The notes below the pieces were generated by a model, which worked only from the letters and a program-made list of their open reading frames with translations, made no database searches and was not told the DNA's origin. Made by a program: the position numbers and the translations under genes. 64,000 nucleotides of DNA from Leptodontidium sp. MPI-SDFR-AT-0119 (Eukaryota > Ascomycota > Leotiomycetes > Helotiales > Leptodontidiaceae). Positions 10,703 to 21,642 of this stretch are shown here, piece by piece. The stretch's first letter is position 1, and each line of letters opens with the position of its first letter. The DNA lies in the NCBI GenBank assembly GCA_020726505.1, contig JAHLEZ010000007.1, forward strand, positions 1,984,001 through 2,048,000, read 5' to 3'.

Positions 10703-11780
10703 TCATCTAATCTCTTCTGGTACAACACTTTCATTTCTACTCTCCAACAAGTCCAACGGCACCACACCCTTCGAAACCCCCTTCCTCCCCATCAAGTCCC
10801 CAGGGTGCACCACATGAAATACCACCATAACACCCCACATCAACGCTGCATCAAACACATATAGAAACACCTCGTTCGAAACCAGCTTCCCATCGTTCCC
10901 TTCAGCAAACTCAAAGATACGGAATATGGACCGGATCAGAATGAGCAAACTTGCGACGTAAAGTGTCCAGATGTATTTCTGCCAAAGGCCTTGGAGGGAA
11001 GCTGAAGTGGGTTTAGAGGCCATGCGCCGGTGGAAAATTGCGCTGGTTATGATGAAGATGGCGAAGAAGATGATTTGGAGGACAAGGCCAACTATGATGA
11101 CCTTTTTGCCGAGGTTTTGAGTAGATGACTTGGCCATCATTGATCCGCCTGTATTCATATTGTCAGACCAGTAACACGAGATATATTATTAGTAGTAACA
11201 CAGGATAGTCAATGAAAAGAAAAAAAGAGCGAGACTTACCCACAGCTTGCACAAAGAATGTGAAAACATCGCCAATAACGAAGATCTTCGTTAGCCAATT
11301 CGCGCGTATGGGCGCCATGCTTTCGCCGTTCGCGTAGAGGATCAAGCGACCTAGAACCATATAGATACTGGCTGCGAAGAGGGAAGGTGGTAGGAGGAGC
11401 AGGAGCGTTTGAACAATATTGATGGCCATGCTATGCATGTTATAGTGGGCCAGGATGCGAAAGATGTAGCCTATCCATTCGACTTGTCGCCTGTTAGAAA
11501 GATTGCTAGGAGTATTCAGATGGGACGGAACTGACACATTCCGCCTATTATGAGAGGTATGAAGTAAAATGTTCGCTTCGTGAAGGCTTGCCAACAGTGA
11601 TATGCTGTGGTGCTCAAGAAGAGGACGATGAATACCGCAGCGGCTGGAATAGCTGGATCATATCTGTCATGGTCAATAAGGGATGAATCAACAGGTGCGA
11701 GCTATAAATTAGGATACAAACTTGTAGAAAGAAAATTCTTCGTCACGAGTGCCAATGGCAGAACCGGGAGACATATCCAT
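10703..11780 (-). CDS. RTA1-like multi-pass membrane protein
   Basis: RTA1-family proteins (Rta1, Rsb1) are seven-pass plasma-membrane or ER proteins linked to lipid translocation and resistance to toxic lipids and azoles. Exons on the minus strand are 11722-11780, 11538-11663, 11240-11490 and 10703-11148. All introns are GT-AG and frames join exactly to 293 residues, a normal length. Family blocks visible include DPAIPAAAVFI (first helix), VEWIGYIFRI, PPSLFAASIYMVLGRLI, FVIGDVFTFFVQAVGGG at the exon 3-4 junction, NLGKKVIIVGLVLQI and the C-terminal FRIFEFAEG...YVFDA segment. The initiator MDMSPGSA is followed by a short hydrophilic tail before the first helix. The exact substrate cannot be told from sequence. 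Confidence 0.93.
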
Positions 11781-13832
11781 GATCCGGTTAGAAATTGAAG
11801 GCAAACAGGATATCGACACCGTGGATCAGGAGAAGCAAATAAAACAACAGATTCAAGAAAGGACTGCCTGGAGAACGCTGCATCTAGAGCACGGGGTTTT
11901 CAAAATACTTGTACCTCCCCCATCCAAACATGAATAGGTCATGGGGGTAGAACGGAAGACAGTAACCTCCGCCTTCTCTCTCCGCTTCTTTCCTTGTGCA
12001 GAAGCTCAGACTATTGGAAGTTGAGAAGCAACGCAAGCATGACGAGTCTGGACTAACCCACCAAGTACCATCCAATATTCAAGACGTCCGAGAATCATAG
12101 GCGTCCACCTGGGGACGCTTCAGAAAAGGGCTCGCTTGCTTCTCTCCTCCGAACACATGGATGTGTCATACCAGCGAATTAGAACGCATGCTGCCACTGC
12201 GCTTCCAATGCTGTGCCGTTCCCGGCGCTTGGCGGAACTCCATGTACAAAATGCACCTATACTTCGTATCAGGCATAACAGATCCGCCAAGAGTAAAAGA
12301 AAGCTTTACTCAGAGGAGTAAATTCCTTAAATCTCAGGTTTTCTGATTGGGTTATTGGCCCTTGCACCAGAGAATCCTCGAGAAAGCTTGGCGGCATCAG
12401 ATTCGCCGGCGACCAAGTAGTTCCTACGCTGCTCTCACCGCATAGCACGCTCTCTCATTCGACGCTGGCAAGAATCCGAGTCCCGACATCCATCATTCCT
12501 TGTCCACTTTGTTGGTCGAATCTTACCCCTGGCGTTCAGAGTCAAGTCTCCGAATGCACCTGTGTTCCTCCGAAATCTGCGCGAGGAGCCTGCCGTCGTG
12601 CCGACGGAGTCAGTCCAGCCTGGTGCTATTTCGGCTGAAGGTGCGGCACAACGCGTGAAGCCGCGTCGCCCCCATCATAAGAGCCGGAATGGGTGTGTGG
12701 AAAGTAAGGGCAGGAATATAAAGGTGCGTTAAAGCCTCCTTTAAGCTGTTTAGCTCAGCTCGCTCTTGTGTTCGTTAATTTCAGGGGTTGTTGGGGAGCC
12801 GCCAGTTGTGGAGGCTGAACAGCTGGAGATGTGGTGTTGAATTGGACATGTGTGTGGATGAGTTGCATCCGGGGCTGGTTTTTAGGTAGCTGGAAAATTT
12901 GTGCTTACAACGGTGGGGGGTTGCTTTTTTCGGTTACGATTAGGGGCGAAGCACGACGTTCAAGGCAACCTTCCTCGATCGATCGGAATCCCGGAAGAGT
13001 CTAAAATCCGTTTGATTCTGCCGACAGTGAGGACTGCTCCAGTGGAAGCTGGCTTTGTTTCAACTTTGGGCACATCGCCGTACATCTCCTCAATGAAAAT
13101 CAGCCTAACCCAGCCTAGAACGGGCAAACCTTATCCACAAGTCCAGCACTGCCGATGGAGATATTTCTCCATGGGTGATGTGGATGCATCCTTGCCCAGC
13201 TCAGGATGGGGAAGAATTTGTGGAGATGCACGGCGAACACCGCGATATAAAGAGAAGTCTCTTGTTTGTTGTCAGGGACGACGTCTAGCTGCTCGAGTGG
13301 TCCTCTATGCAGAGGGACAGACGAGGGATGAGGACGATGCAGTACCGTGCCAGGTGTGCAGTGAGAACAAAACACTTGCACAACTCCTACTATGACTACT
13401 ACGACTATTAATTACTTGCTCGAGAAGAAAAATATAAACCGAGAAAAAAAATCTACAAAAAAACCCCCAATAGAAAGAAACACATCACATGAATTAGTTT
13501 CATGTTTGATTATCTGTTTCATATTGTTTGTGTTTATCCTAGGATTTTATATTCTAATTAATTGGGCCATCGCCTGCACAGGATAGCCCTGAAGACTAAA
13601 CTCTACGACTTTTTGCTAACTCCGCCACAACTCGAATCCCTCCCATAACCTCTTGTCCCTCCTTCATAAACAGTAAAACCCGCCGACTTTACAATCCTTC
13701 ATATCCATTCACTCCATCTGCCAAGAACACCTCATTGTTGCAAAATCTCTGCCACCACCGATTAAGACAATTTGGTCTCAACACACTCGCTCTGAGCTTC
13801 ATCGATCGATAACAACCACAAATATATCCACA
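11781..13832. other. Long intergenic region between divergent membrane-protein genes
   Basis: About 2 kb separates the divergent RTA1-like and SUR7-like genes. The 164-codon frame at 12901-13395 has no family signature and unusual composition, so I do not call it. 13400-13560 is AT-rich. 13600-13830 is pyrimidine-rich (CTCC, CCATC words), typical of a fungal promoter and 5' leader for the + strand gene at 13833. Confidence 0.55.
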
Positions 13833-14882
13833 ATGGGTGCAGGGAGACTTGTTTGCGTGGTCGTACCATACGGCTTGACCTTTGCCAGTCTCATCTGTCT
13901 CCTAATAGTAATTCTTGCCGGCATAACCGACAAGTCTCTAGACATATTTGAGATCAAGACGCAGAACCTCTCGATATCCTCCTCTTCCCTCGAGAACCTC
14001 GTTGACCTCGCCAAACGAGCTCCCATGCTGAGCGACTCCCTCTCGGCCTTGACCGTCGGAAGCATCTCTCCCAACGCAGACGCCAGCTCGAACATCACCG
14101 CCTTAGACCTCGGCCTCGCAGACTCCGACAGAGTCTCTCTGTGGAACTATTGCGCAATAACAGGCAGTAATACTACTTGCACAAAGGCGGAATTCAACTG
14201 GGCAGACACAACACTCAATACCAGTTCCATCGAATCCATAGCCTCCTCTCTCACTGGTATAACCGTCAGCCTCCCGTCCGAGCTGAAAACTGCTCTCAAA
14301 AGCTTCAAGATGGTCTCCAAGTTTACTCAGATGGCCTACCTCATGGCCGTCTTCTCTTGCCTTATCGAGATGATCGTAGGCATCTTCGGCTTCTGCTCGC
14401 GCTTTGGGTCATGTGCGACATTCATGAACTCCTTCATGACGATACTAAGTCTCGTCATCGCATCCGTCCTGGCGACCGTGCAATCCCACCTCGTGGTCGC
14501 CGCTGTCAAGGCTACCGTAAGCTCCTACGGCCTCAAATGCTCAGTCAACACGACCTTCCTCGCTACAACATGGCTCGCCGTCGCATTCGGCATCGCCGCC
14601 GGCATATTCTGGCTGGTCACTATCTGCTGCTGTGGCTCTGATCACTTGGGCACATCAAAGCGCAAGCGCCGTGGTGTCGATGATGATGAGAAGCCTGTCT
14701 CGACCAGTTTGTACCAGCCTGTGGGTGACAACATGTATTACAACAATGGATATGCCGACCAGCAAGATAGCATTTATAATCCTCAGCAGAACCCGCGGTA
14801 CGATGTCCCAATGCAAAATGTCAAGCCATTGGCGAGACGTGGCAATGGTGCGGATGAGCTGTACAGCCATACTGCCATCTAA
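13833..14882 (+). CDS. SUR7/PalI family four-pass membrane protein
   Basis: Single exon, 349 residues. Layout is that of the SUR7/PalI family: first membrane helix at about 10-30, a long extracellular loop with N-glycosylation sites, then three helices at about 162-187, 195-220 and 243-268, and a hydrophilic tail. The loop carries the family-type Trp/Cys signature (SLWNYCAITG...TTCTKAEFNW). Family members sit in eisosomes or at the plasma membrane (Sur7) or act in pH sensing (PalI). The tail is rich in Tyr, Asn and Gln with KRKRR at about 276. Which branch this belongs to is not clear; the WxYC motif and single extracellular loop favour SUR7. Start context CACAATGGG is good. Confidence 0.87.
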   Translation: MGAGRLVCVVVPYGLTFASLICLLIVILAGITDKSLDIFEIKTQNLSISSSSLENLVDLAKRAPMLSDSLSALTVGSISPNADASSNITALDLGLADSDRVSLWNYCAITGSNTTCTKAEFNWADTTLNTSSIESIASSLTGITVSLPSELKTALKSFKMVSKFTQMAYLMAVFSCLIEMIVGIFGFCSRFGSCATFMNSFMTILSLVIASVLATVQSHLVVAAVKATVSSYGLKCSVNTTFLATTWLAVAFGIAAGIFWLVTICCCGSDHLGTSKRKRRGVDDDEKPVSTSLYQPVGDNMYYNNGYADQQDSIYNPQQNPRYDVPMQNVKPLARRGNGADELYSHTAI

Positions 14883-15745
14883 GCCGATACCAAATAGAGA
14901 GATCTAGGGATGATATAAATGGTATTGGGAGAAGAGATGAGAGAAGAGAATTGTCTGTCTGAATAGTAACGTGCATTGCTGACGTTTTGGGACATTTCAT
15001 TGAGGAGGATAGGATGAGATCTGGGGAGACGGAACAGTGTTTATATGTGTATAAAAACGGAAAACTTGCTGAGTCTTTCCCTGAGATCGGTTGGTGGATA
15101 TCTTAGTTAGACAGGATAAGAGGGATGTAAAGGATCAGGGAATTGATGTGCATAGATTCTCATATTTGCTGCAATGTGTCTCGTATTGCTATTACTCGTT
15201 TTTCCTTTCTAGGTAGGTGACTAAGTCCTGTTACAATATCAAGGATAGACACCCTCCTTTATTCCATTCTGCGTCCCTGGACTTAGTAATGCTCCTCCTT
15301 GCGCGCCGAGAAACTGTTGATTGTCGCAGCATACTTCGTTAGAAAGCTGGCTGTCTAGGAGTGTATATATAGACAATAGAGTGTAGTTGCCTAGTAGCCA
15401 GCCACACGTGATTCGGTGTCCAACAGAAACCCTGATTGCCGAGACAAGCCATGGGTACTTTAACTTTAAGCATCTCAAACTCCATACCGGCTTATAAATC
15501 TATAAATAAATAAAAATCAAAGATCAAGAACTGTTTGAATCATCCCCTTCCCTCACGTGGGGTGACTGGGTCTTTGCCTTGGCTTGCTGATCCAACGGTA
15601 CTTGGTTATAACCTCCATAGTTTCAGCAATCTAAAGGTCTGTCCGGTCCTGTTGTTGAAATCATAACTTCTAAACCACACCTGGACCGCAACTTTCGCCC
15701 TGCAGTGAAGGCGGAAACTGGTAAGGTTAGCTACCTCTTAATATA
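14883..15745. other. Intergenic region
   Basis: 3' untranslated sequence of the SUR7-like gene, then unassigned DNA. Nothing coding is recognisable. It leads into the dead dehydrogenase remnant. Confidence 0.5.
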
Positions 15746-16320
15746 GGCGGCCACTACGAAACTAACAATAACCAGACCCCATCGTAGGCGTATCGCCTCG
15801 CCATCTCCATCTCACGGCACTGGCCTTCACAACTCCTCCTCGCCTCCCGTACACTCAGCAACATTGAAAATGTCATCTCACAGATCCGCAACATCTCACC
15901 AATTCTAACAGTAACTGCAGTAACCATCGGCTCTCGTTCTAAGCCTCCATCGGTTCCGAAGCAAAGGAAATCCTCTTTATAGCTCCAAAGATCGACATCT
16001 TGATTAACAACGCACACGTCAATGTACCCTCCTACGAAGAAACGCACGAAGGAATCGAGATGCATTTCGGCACCAACCAGATCGGTCTCTTTCTCCTCAC
16101 CAACCTGCTCCTCTTTCCATCATATATGTCTCTTCCTCTCCCACTTCGAATGCAGGACAAACCTGCATCGTGAACTTAACAAGTGTAGAGCATCAACTTA
16201 GTCCTATCTAATTTACCGAGTGCAATTTCAAGAAGACAGTGGAGGATCTACCGAAAGAAGAGAGGCCGCCACCAGGCTTACGGGAGATGTTGATGCCGAA
16301 GGAGGGAGAGCCTCTTCCAT
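15746..16320 (+). pseudogene. Short-chain dehydrogenase/reductase pseudogene
   Basis: Three frame-shifted + strand segments read as consecutive pieces of a classical fungal SDR. Segment one (15746-15950) has AYRLAISISRHWPSQLLLAS-type cofactor-domain sequence with SRTLSNIENVI. Segment two (15950-16170) has PKIDILINNAHVNVP (family NNAG) and GIEMHFGTNQIGLFLLTNLL. Segment three (16170-16320) has VNLTSVEHQLSPI and LPKEERPPPGLREML. At least two frameshifts and two internal stops interrupt it, and the N-terminal TGxxxGxG and the YxxxK parts are not recognisable. It is a decayed copy, not the same subfamily as the intact SDR at 46.4 kb. Confidence 0.82.
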
Positions 16321-16434
16321 GTGTCGTTTCAATCTAGCACAACGTATTAGTCAAAGCACATACAATAGCTATTAGATACTGACCACTAACGCAGGCGCGG
16401 CAAACACGATACTCAGGGCATTGACAACGCGAAG

Positions 16435-17735
16435 CTATATATAAGCTATGCGTTCATCTAGACAAAGCGAAAAGTATAACGCACAGCCCTTACGATATCC
16501 TAATAACCGTGAAACGCGAGTGAAATGAACCTCTAAACCAACGATGCTGTGTCCAGAAACATATACAGAAAGTCCCCTTATATACTCGTCCTTCAAATGC
16601 AAAGATAAGTATCTGAAAAAAAGTCGCTTAGCACTTGTGGGGACGGAACGGATAATATCTCGGTCAAAATCAAATAATGTGGCGTCTAGATCGAGTAAAG
16701 TAGATGGGAAATCGAGTTGATCCCACACCACTTGCCTTTTAGAGAAGGGTTTAGCGAGTGATATAGCTGTGTAGTTTAGTTCCTTCCCAGGTTAGTCGGC
16801 ATCGTATCAAAGATACTACACGGACTTACACTGTAGCCATACCAGAGGGTCGAGACCGCTTCTCGTATAATTCCATACCAAGTACAGTCTACGCTGGGAA
16901 TCTTTCCAATCCAGTCACTTTCCCAATCGATACTGAGAAACTGAATCGCACAGAGACCTCCAAGACTTATAATGTATTTCACTCCAGTCGTATCACTATT
17001 AGGCCTACAATTTTCCTTGGAGTCTCCGCCCATAATCAAGTCTTGGATATATTCCGTCCCAAAAACCGATACCATATTAGCAGACAAGTAAGATCCTCGT
17101 TGTAGCATTATCCCGCGACTCGGAGGAGAACGTAAATGACCAGCCAGACGAGAAATTTCGCCCTTTACAAGGAGAAAGGCACTGTATGGTGTCATCAAAC
17201 CAGTGTAGCGCCAGATATAGGTTCTAAGCTCTGTATGTAACCTCGACAAAAAGAGCGGTTGCTCCCCATAACAAGCAAGCATCTTAAGCCTACTCGCTGA
17301 GTCGGAATTGTGACGCCTCTCTTGAATATCCTCCCATATCGAAGGGTCCGGTGCAAGGGCTCGGGCGAGTCTGTAGATGACTGGGACAGAACAACCTTTT
17401 AGTTCCCATGTCAGGACCGCATAGCACCAGCTGTGGAAGCAAAAGGCCAGTCGATCACTTTCGCATGTCCGGTCGACTTCTAGTTTTCGAGAAATTGTAA
17501 CGATTTTGGTTCGTGGTCGGCCGGTCAAAGCAACGTTGACATCGCATAGATTACTTGGGAGGCAGGTAGGTTTGGTAAGCTCGATGCTGGCTTCGCCTTC
17601 GATATTAAGATACACTACTGCAAGATGTGTTAGCAGCATAAGTAAGTCGAGGTCGAAGTCTCCAGAGTATACCAGCGCGAACCATAGATTGCCAGGCGTC
17701 GGGACCCGGCACACAGTGCAGCGGGAATTGCTCAT
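16435..17735 (-). CDS. Uncharacterised fungal protein (orphan-like family)
   Basis: I predict exons 16843-17735 and 16435-16735, using a GTATGG donor and an AAAAG acceptor, giving 397 residues. The longer unspliced reading ends at 16776 with 319 residues from the same ATG. Visible features: an N-terminal CTVC pair, a hydrophobic stretch near residues 25-45, LSRLHTELRTYIWRYTGL (a pattern seen in fungal F-box-like proteins, where L...LPxEIRxxIW is common), SVFGTEYIQDL, and a C-terminal DFDRDIIRSVPTSAKRLFFR. I recall similar architecture from uncharacterised proteins of Leotiomycetes but cannot name a domain. The ATG at 17735 is the first in frame; an overlapping Cys-rich frame upstream hints that the N-terminus may be damaged. 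No close neighbour suggests a function. Confidence 0.5.
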
Positions 17736-18665
17736 GGCAGAACGCGCAACAGTTGGTAGCAACGAAGGACGTCTTAGACGACTCCATAGTTCACTTCACG
17801 TATGGCAGCAGAGGGGTAGCCTGTTGTAGGGTGGAATCAACCAATGGTGCATGGCTGGGAAAAGTGAGTTGCCCACAGTCAACAGTCGAGACGCGATAAA
17901 ACACACGGTCATGTGACTCCAGAGCTCACTAAATTGGCGCAGGCTCGGGCTGCAATATATTTGACCTTGATGATCTGATGCTGCTTATCAACTTGAAACC
18001 TCATACGTACATGAGGCGACAATACAACAGATCCTTCGCTCTTACACAATATAATCGCCAAAGGTCCGTAGAGGACACCACGTACAGGTTGAGTCTTCGT
18101 CCTCCCACGTCTCCCACGTGCGCTGAACAGTTGCTGCGGGAGCTATCAATTCTAGGTCTTCTTGCCCCAAAAGCCTATTGTTGTTACAGGACTCACAAGG
18201 AGGCTCTCCTGGCAGGAAGGAGCTAAGAGGATAGTTGCTGGTGACTAGGTCGCCCGCTATCTATTGCTGTATCTCCACGTTTGAAGGTATTGATTGGCCA
18301 CCTCTGTTTTTTTATCTCAAACCAAAAGCTTTCAACGCCGAGAGTTTTCGCACAGATGGACAATTTCGACCAGCTGGCAGCTTCGTGATGGGCAAAATAT
18401 AAATTAAATAGTGGGGGCTTCGTCCCAAAACGATCCCATCTCCAGATTGCAGCCCGCCAAGCCGATCCGTTCACGGTTTCAGGATCAACTCTTCGGATAT
18501 GAGAATCCCAAATTCAACTTGGCAAGAATAGGCTGCGATACAAAAGCAAACATGATGTCTTTGTCTCAAAGAGAATCCCTCATCAGAAGCTTCTTGCTGG
18601 TTTATATTCGTTTTCAGGGTTCTGTCATTCGTTTCAAATAATCACATTCATTCTACACATTCAAG
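17736..18665. other. Intergenic region with pectin lyase promoter
   Basis: Bidirectional promoter space between the - strand orphan gene and the + strand pectin lyase gene. TATAAATTAAATAG at 18399-18412 is a TATA-like element, about 255 bp before the ATG. A GTGGGG word follows at 18412-18417, fitting the CreA (carbon repression) consensus SYGGRG. These are words only; function is inferred. Confidence 0.4.
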
Positions 18666-20221
18666 ATGCGTTCCTCCATTGTCCTCGCTAGTTTTGCGAC
18701 ACTCCTTGGCAGCTGTGCTGCCCAAAAAGTCGTTGGGTCAGCAATGGGTTTTGCGGCTGGCACTACCGGTGGTGGATCAGCAACTCCAGCTGCCCCAAAA
18801 GATATTGCGGAATTGAAGACCTGGCTCTCTGATTCCGTTGCTCGTGTTATTGTCATCGACAAGGAGTGGGTCTTGGCATCATATATTTGAGACGAGAAAC
18901 AATGTATCTAACATTTCAAAGGTTTAATTTTATCGGTTCCGAAGGAAAGGTTTCCGAGAACGGCTGCAGACCTGCATCAAACACGTGGTACGTGTTTCTC
19001 TTCATCGGTTTAATCAGCCCAGAAGATTGATATTTGAGAAATCCGATTGCCCCCTCACCTCTTCAAAGATCATCCCAGCTGACTCGTATAGCCCAGGTAA
19101 CGGTGGACAAGATGCGATCAATGGTGCAAACTGGTACGTGGATTTCCTTCTCGTTCTAGTTACTCTGCTAATCCTTATCATCAGGTGTGATGGCCAACCT
19201 ACCGTTAAAGTCTCCTATGACAAAGCTGGCGTTAGCGGACTCGTTGTAAGTAACGTCCTTTGAAACATCCCATTTGCAGGACCTCGGATTCATGACATTT
19301 CTCTTTCTTCTGCCAGATTTTCTATCAAGCATTTACTGACACATGCACAGGTCGGTTCCAATAAATCTATCGTCGGAGTTGGTGCCAAGGGTGTCATTCG
19401 AGGGAAGGGTCTTCGTATGCAGAGCGGCGTCAAGAATGTTATCATCCAGTCAGTTGAATCCTGCTCTTCCAGATCCTCCCTTTTCCCGTTGTATTATATC
19501 TGACAAAACGTAGGAACATTCACATCACCGAACTCAACCCACAGTATATCTGGGGCGGTGATGCCATCCAAACCTTTGGGGCTGATCTCATCTGGATCGA
19601 TCATGTCAAAATTTCCCTCATCGGCAGACAGATGTTCGCTGCATCGTCAGGCGGCGCTACCAGTGGACGCATTACAATCTCGCACACCGAATTCGATGGC
19701 TCAACTTCGTGGTCTGCATCTTGCAATAACAAGCACTACTGGACGATTCTCCTAAACGGATCAAAAGATTCGGTTACCTTATTTGGTAACTATATTCACC
19801 ACACATCTGGTCGTTCGCCTAAGATTGCTGGGAAGGCCACCATCGTCCATGCTGTCAACAACATGTTCCATGAGGCAAGAAGTCCTGGGGGCAGTTCTTT
19901 TATGTCTGGTGCTAACTCATCATTCTTCTTTAGGCTGTTGAGACATTCGATGTCACTGCTCCATCTCAAGTTGTTGCCGAGGGTAACGTGTTCTACCGTG
20001 TCAAAAAGTCTCTCCTAGGCAAGACCGGAAAGCTTTACGCTCTTCCCGGATCGGCTTGCAAGGCCAACTTGGGACACGACTGCATTGCCAATGTTGTCAC
20101 CGAGTCCAGCGCCTTTTCGGCCAGCGATAATATCCTCGCAGCTTTTAAGGGTTATCCAACCTTTGCTATTGGAAAGGCCACAACTAACATCCGCCTAACC
20201 GCCGGGGTCGGAAAGATCTAA
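18666..20221 (+). CDS. Secreted pectin lyase (polysaccharide lyase family 1)
   Basis: Cleaves methyl-esterified pectin by beta-elimination outside the cell. Exons: 18666-18865, 18922-18987, 19092-19133, 19185-19245, 19351-19448, 19514-19874, 19934-20221; frames join to 371 residues, close to the family's roughly 380. A signal peptide is clear ([20 protein letters not shown]). Family blocks follow in order: [125 protein letters not shown]. The SGRSPK block holds the catalytic Arg region. The last intron uses GC (GCAAGA) as donor. At this junction the protein goes straight from FHE to AVETF, apparently lacking a few residues (a GHA-like turn) present in homologues. Confidence 0.92.
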
Positions 20222-21642
20222 ATGATCAGATGTAGATGACATCGTGAAAGAGGAAACTTCATTTGTATATATTTCTGTGGTATGGAGATCAACCACAATT
20301 ACATTCAGAGCATTATGCTCGCAATAATGCACTTGTTTTATTACTGGCGAAGTTACTTTGTCCGTTTTCTAATCCGTATAATCTTCTGTACGTCCCTCGA
20401 AAGAGCATGTAACTCCGACGAGCCGTGCAAAGTTTGAGATTACATAATAGTTTAAGTGTTAATATATTTGCTTCGCCTTATCGCATCAATTTCTCTCGTT
20501 TGGTCGATTGCTAGGGGTTCTTAAACGTATGGAAGGCTGCGTTTGAGACTCTGAGTCCTCGTAGATTTATACCCAGTGTAAATCAAACTTGCGGACCGCT
20601 TGACAAATTGGCCATGTGATTTCCTCTAACCGAAATGATTAACAGGCCATGATCAACTACTCTCTCCAGTTTACACGGTAGGACGTGCTCGAGAAACCAT
20701 GTTGCTGATATATATTTAAGCACGTAGAACCGACTTGTTCCAGGAGCACTTCCAAGTTCCAGAATCTGGGAAGTAGTCTCAATGACAACTCAGACTAGAA
20801 GGCTTGGCCTTCTCTGTTTCCAGCATGATTGGTCTCGAGTCTCCTTCCAATGATCCCAGGGAGCAGGGGACTAATGATCGTCAACTGCCACCCATGCTTC
20901 CCCCTCCTCCCATCCTTTCTTCCTCCCTTCCTCCCCTCCCCCACTATCGGACTTCCACCGCTGCCAAGGACTGCCAAGCGACTCACGCCCGGACTCCTCC
21001 GCTCATGCATAAGCGAGAAAGCCCCTTTTGCAAGCGAGCGTCTGAAGGAGGAGAAAACCCAGAAGCCAGATCCTCAACGCTCAAGTTACTACAGTAAAGT
21101 CTTCGCCGAGGCCAACACCACATACAGAACGGAGTGCTTCCGACAACTTGCCACAAGGCAAGAAATTCCTGCCCACCCCCGGGTCTCACACTCCTCGTCG
21201 TCAGACCACACTACCAAGCTGCCTACCTACCAGGAAGGTCTCGTCAAGACAAGTAAGTAACAACGGGATATGGCTTCTTGCATGGAACGAGATCCCCGCT
21301 GTCGTCGCCAAGCTCTGAATCCCAACCCAATCCAACCCAACCCTTTGGCAGACGCCAACGCGGACGGAGAAACCTCACAGCTGCCATGCTACGTAGGTAC
21401 TGTGGGTAGGTAGGTGTGTAAGTGTCCGGTGGTGTGGGGTGCGGGGTACTCCAGACCCAGACTCGCACCATGTTTGTTCCGCTATCAGGGACTTGCCATG
21501 CATTCTATTCGTTACTGTAGTATAATAAGAGACAGGCCTCTCCCACCCCCACATATGATATCTCTCCCAGACATCACAAGGCAGACTGACAAGCAATCCA
21601 CTGCTCTGATTTCGCGGGTTTCATACCAAGAATATTGTCATC
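20222..21642. other. Intergenic region between pectin lyase and transporter
   Basis: 1.4 kb holding the lyase 3' end and the transporter promoter. 20880-20960 is a strongly pyrimidine-rich run (CCCTCCTCC, CTTCCTCCC words), common in fungal promoters. Overlapping open frames at 20800-21260 come from this biased composition and have no recognisable content. Confidence 0.5.

Noticed and set aside
12901..13395. 164-codon open frame on the + strand
   Set aside because: No domain, no homology I recognise, and a competing frame of 88 codons on the other strand; composition resembles the surrounding promoter DNA.
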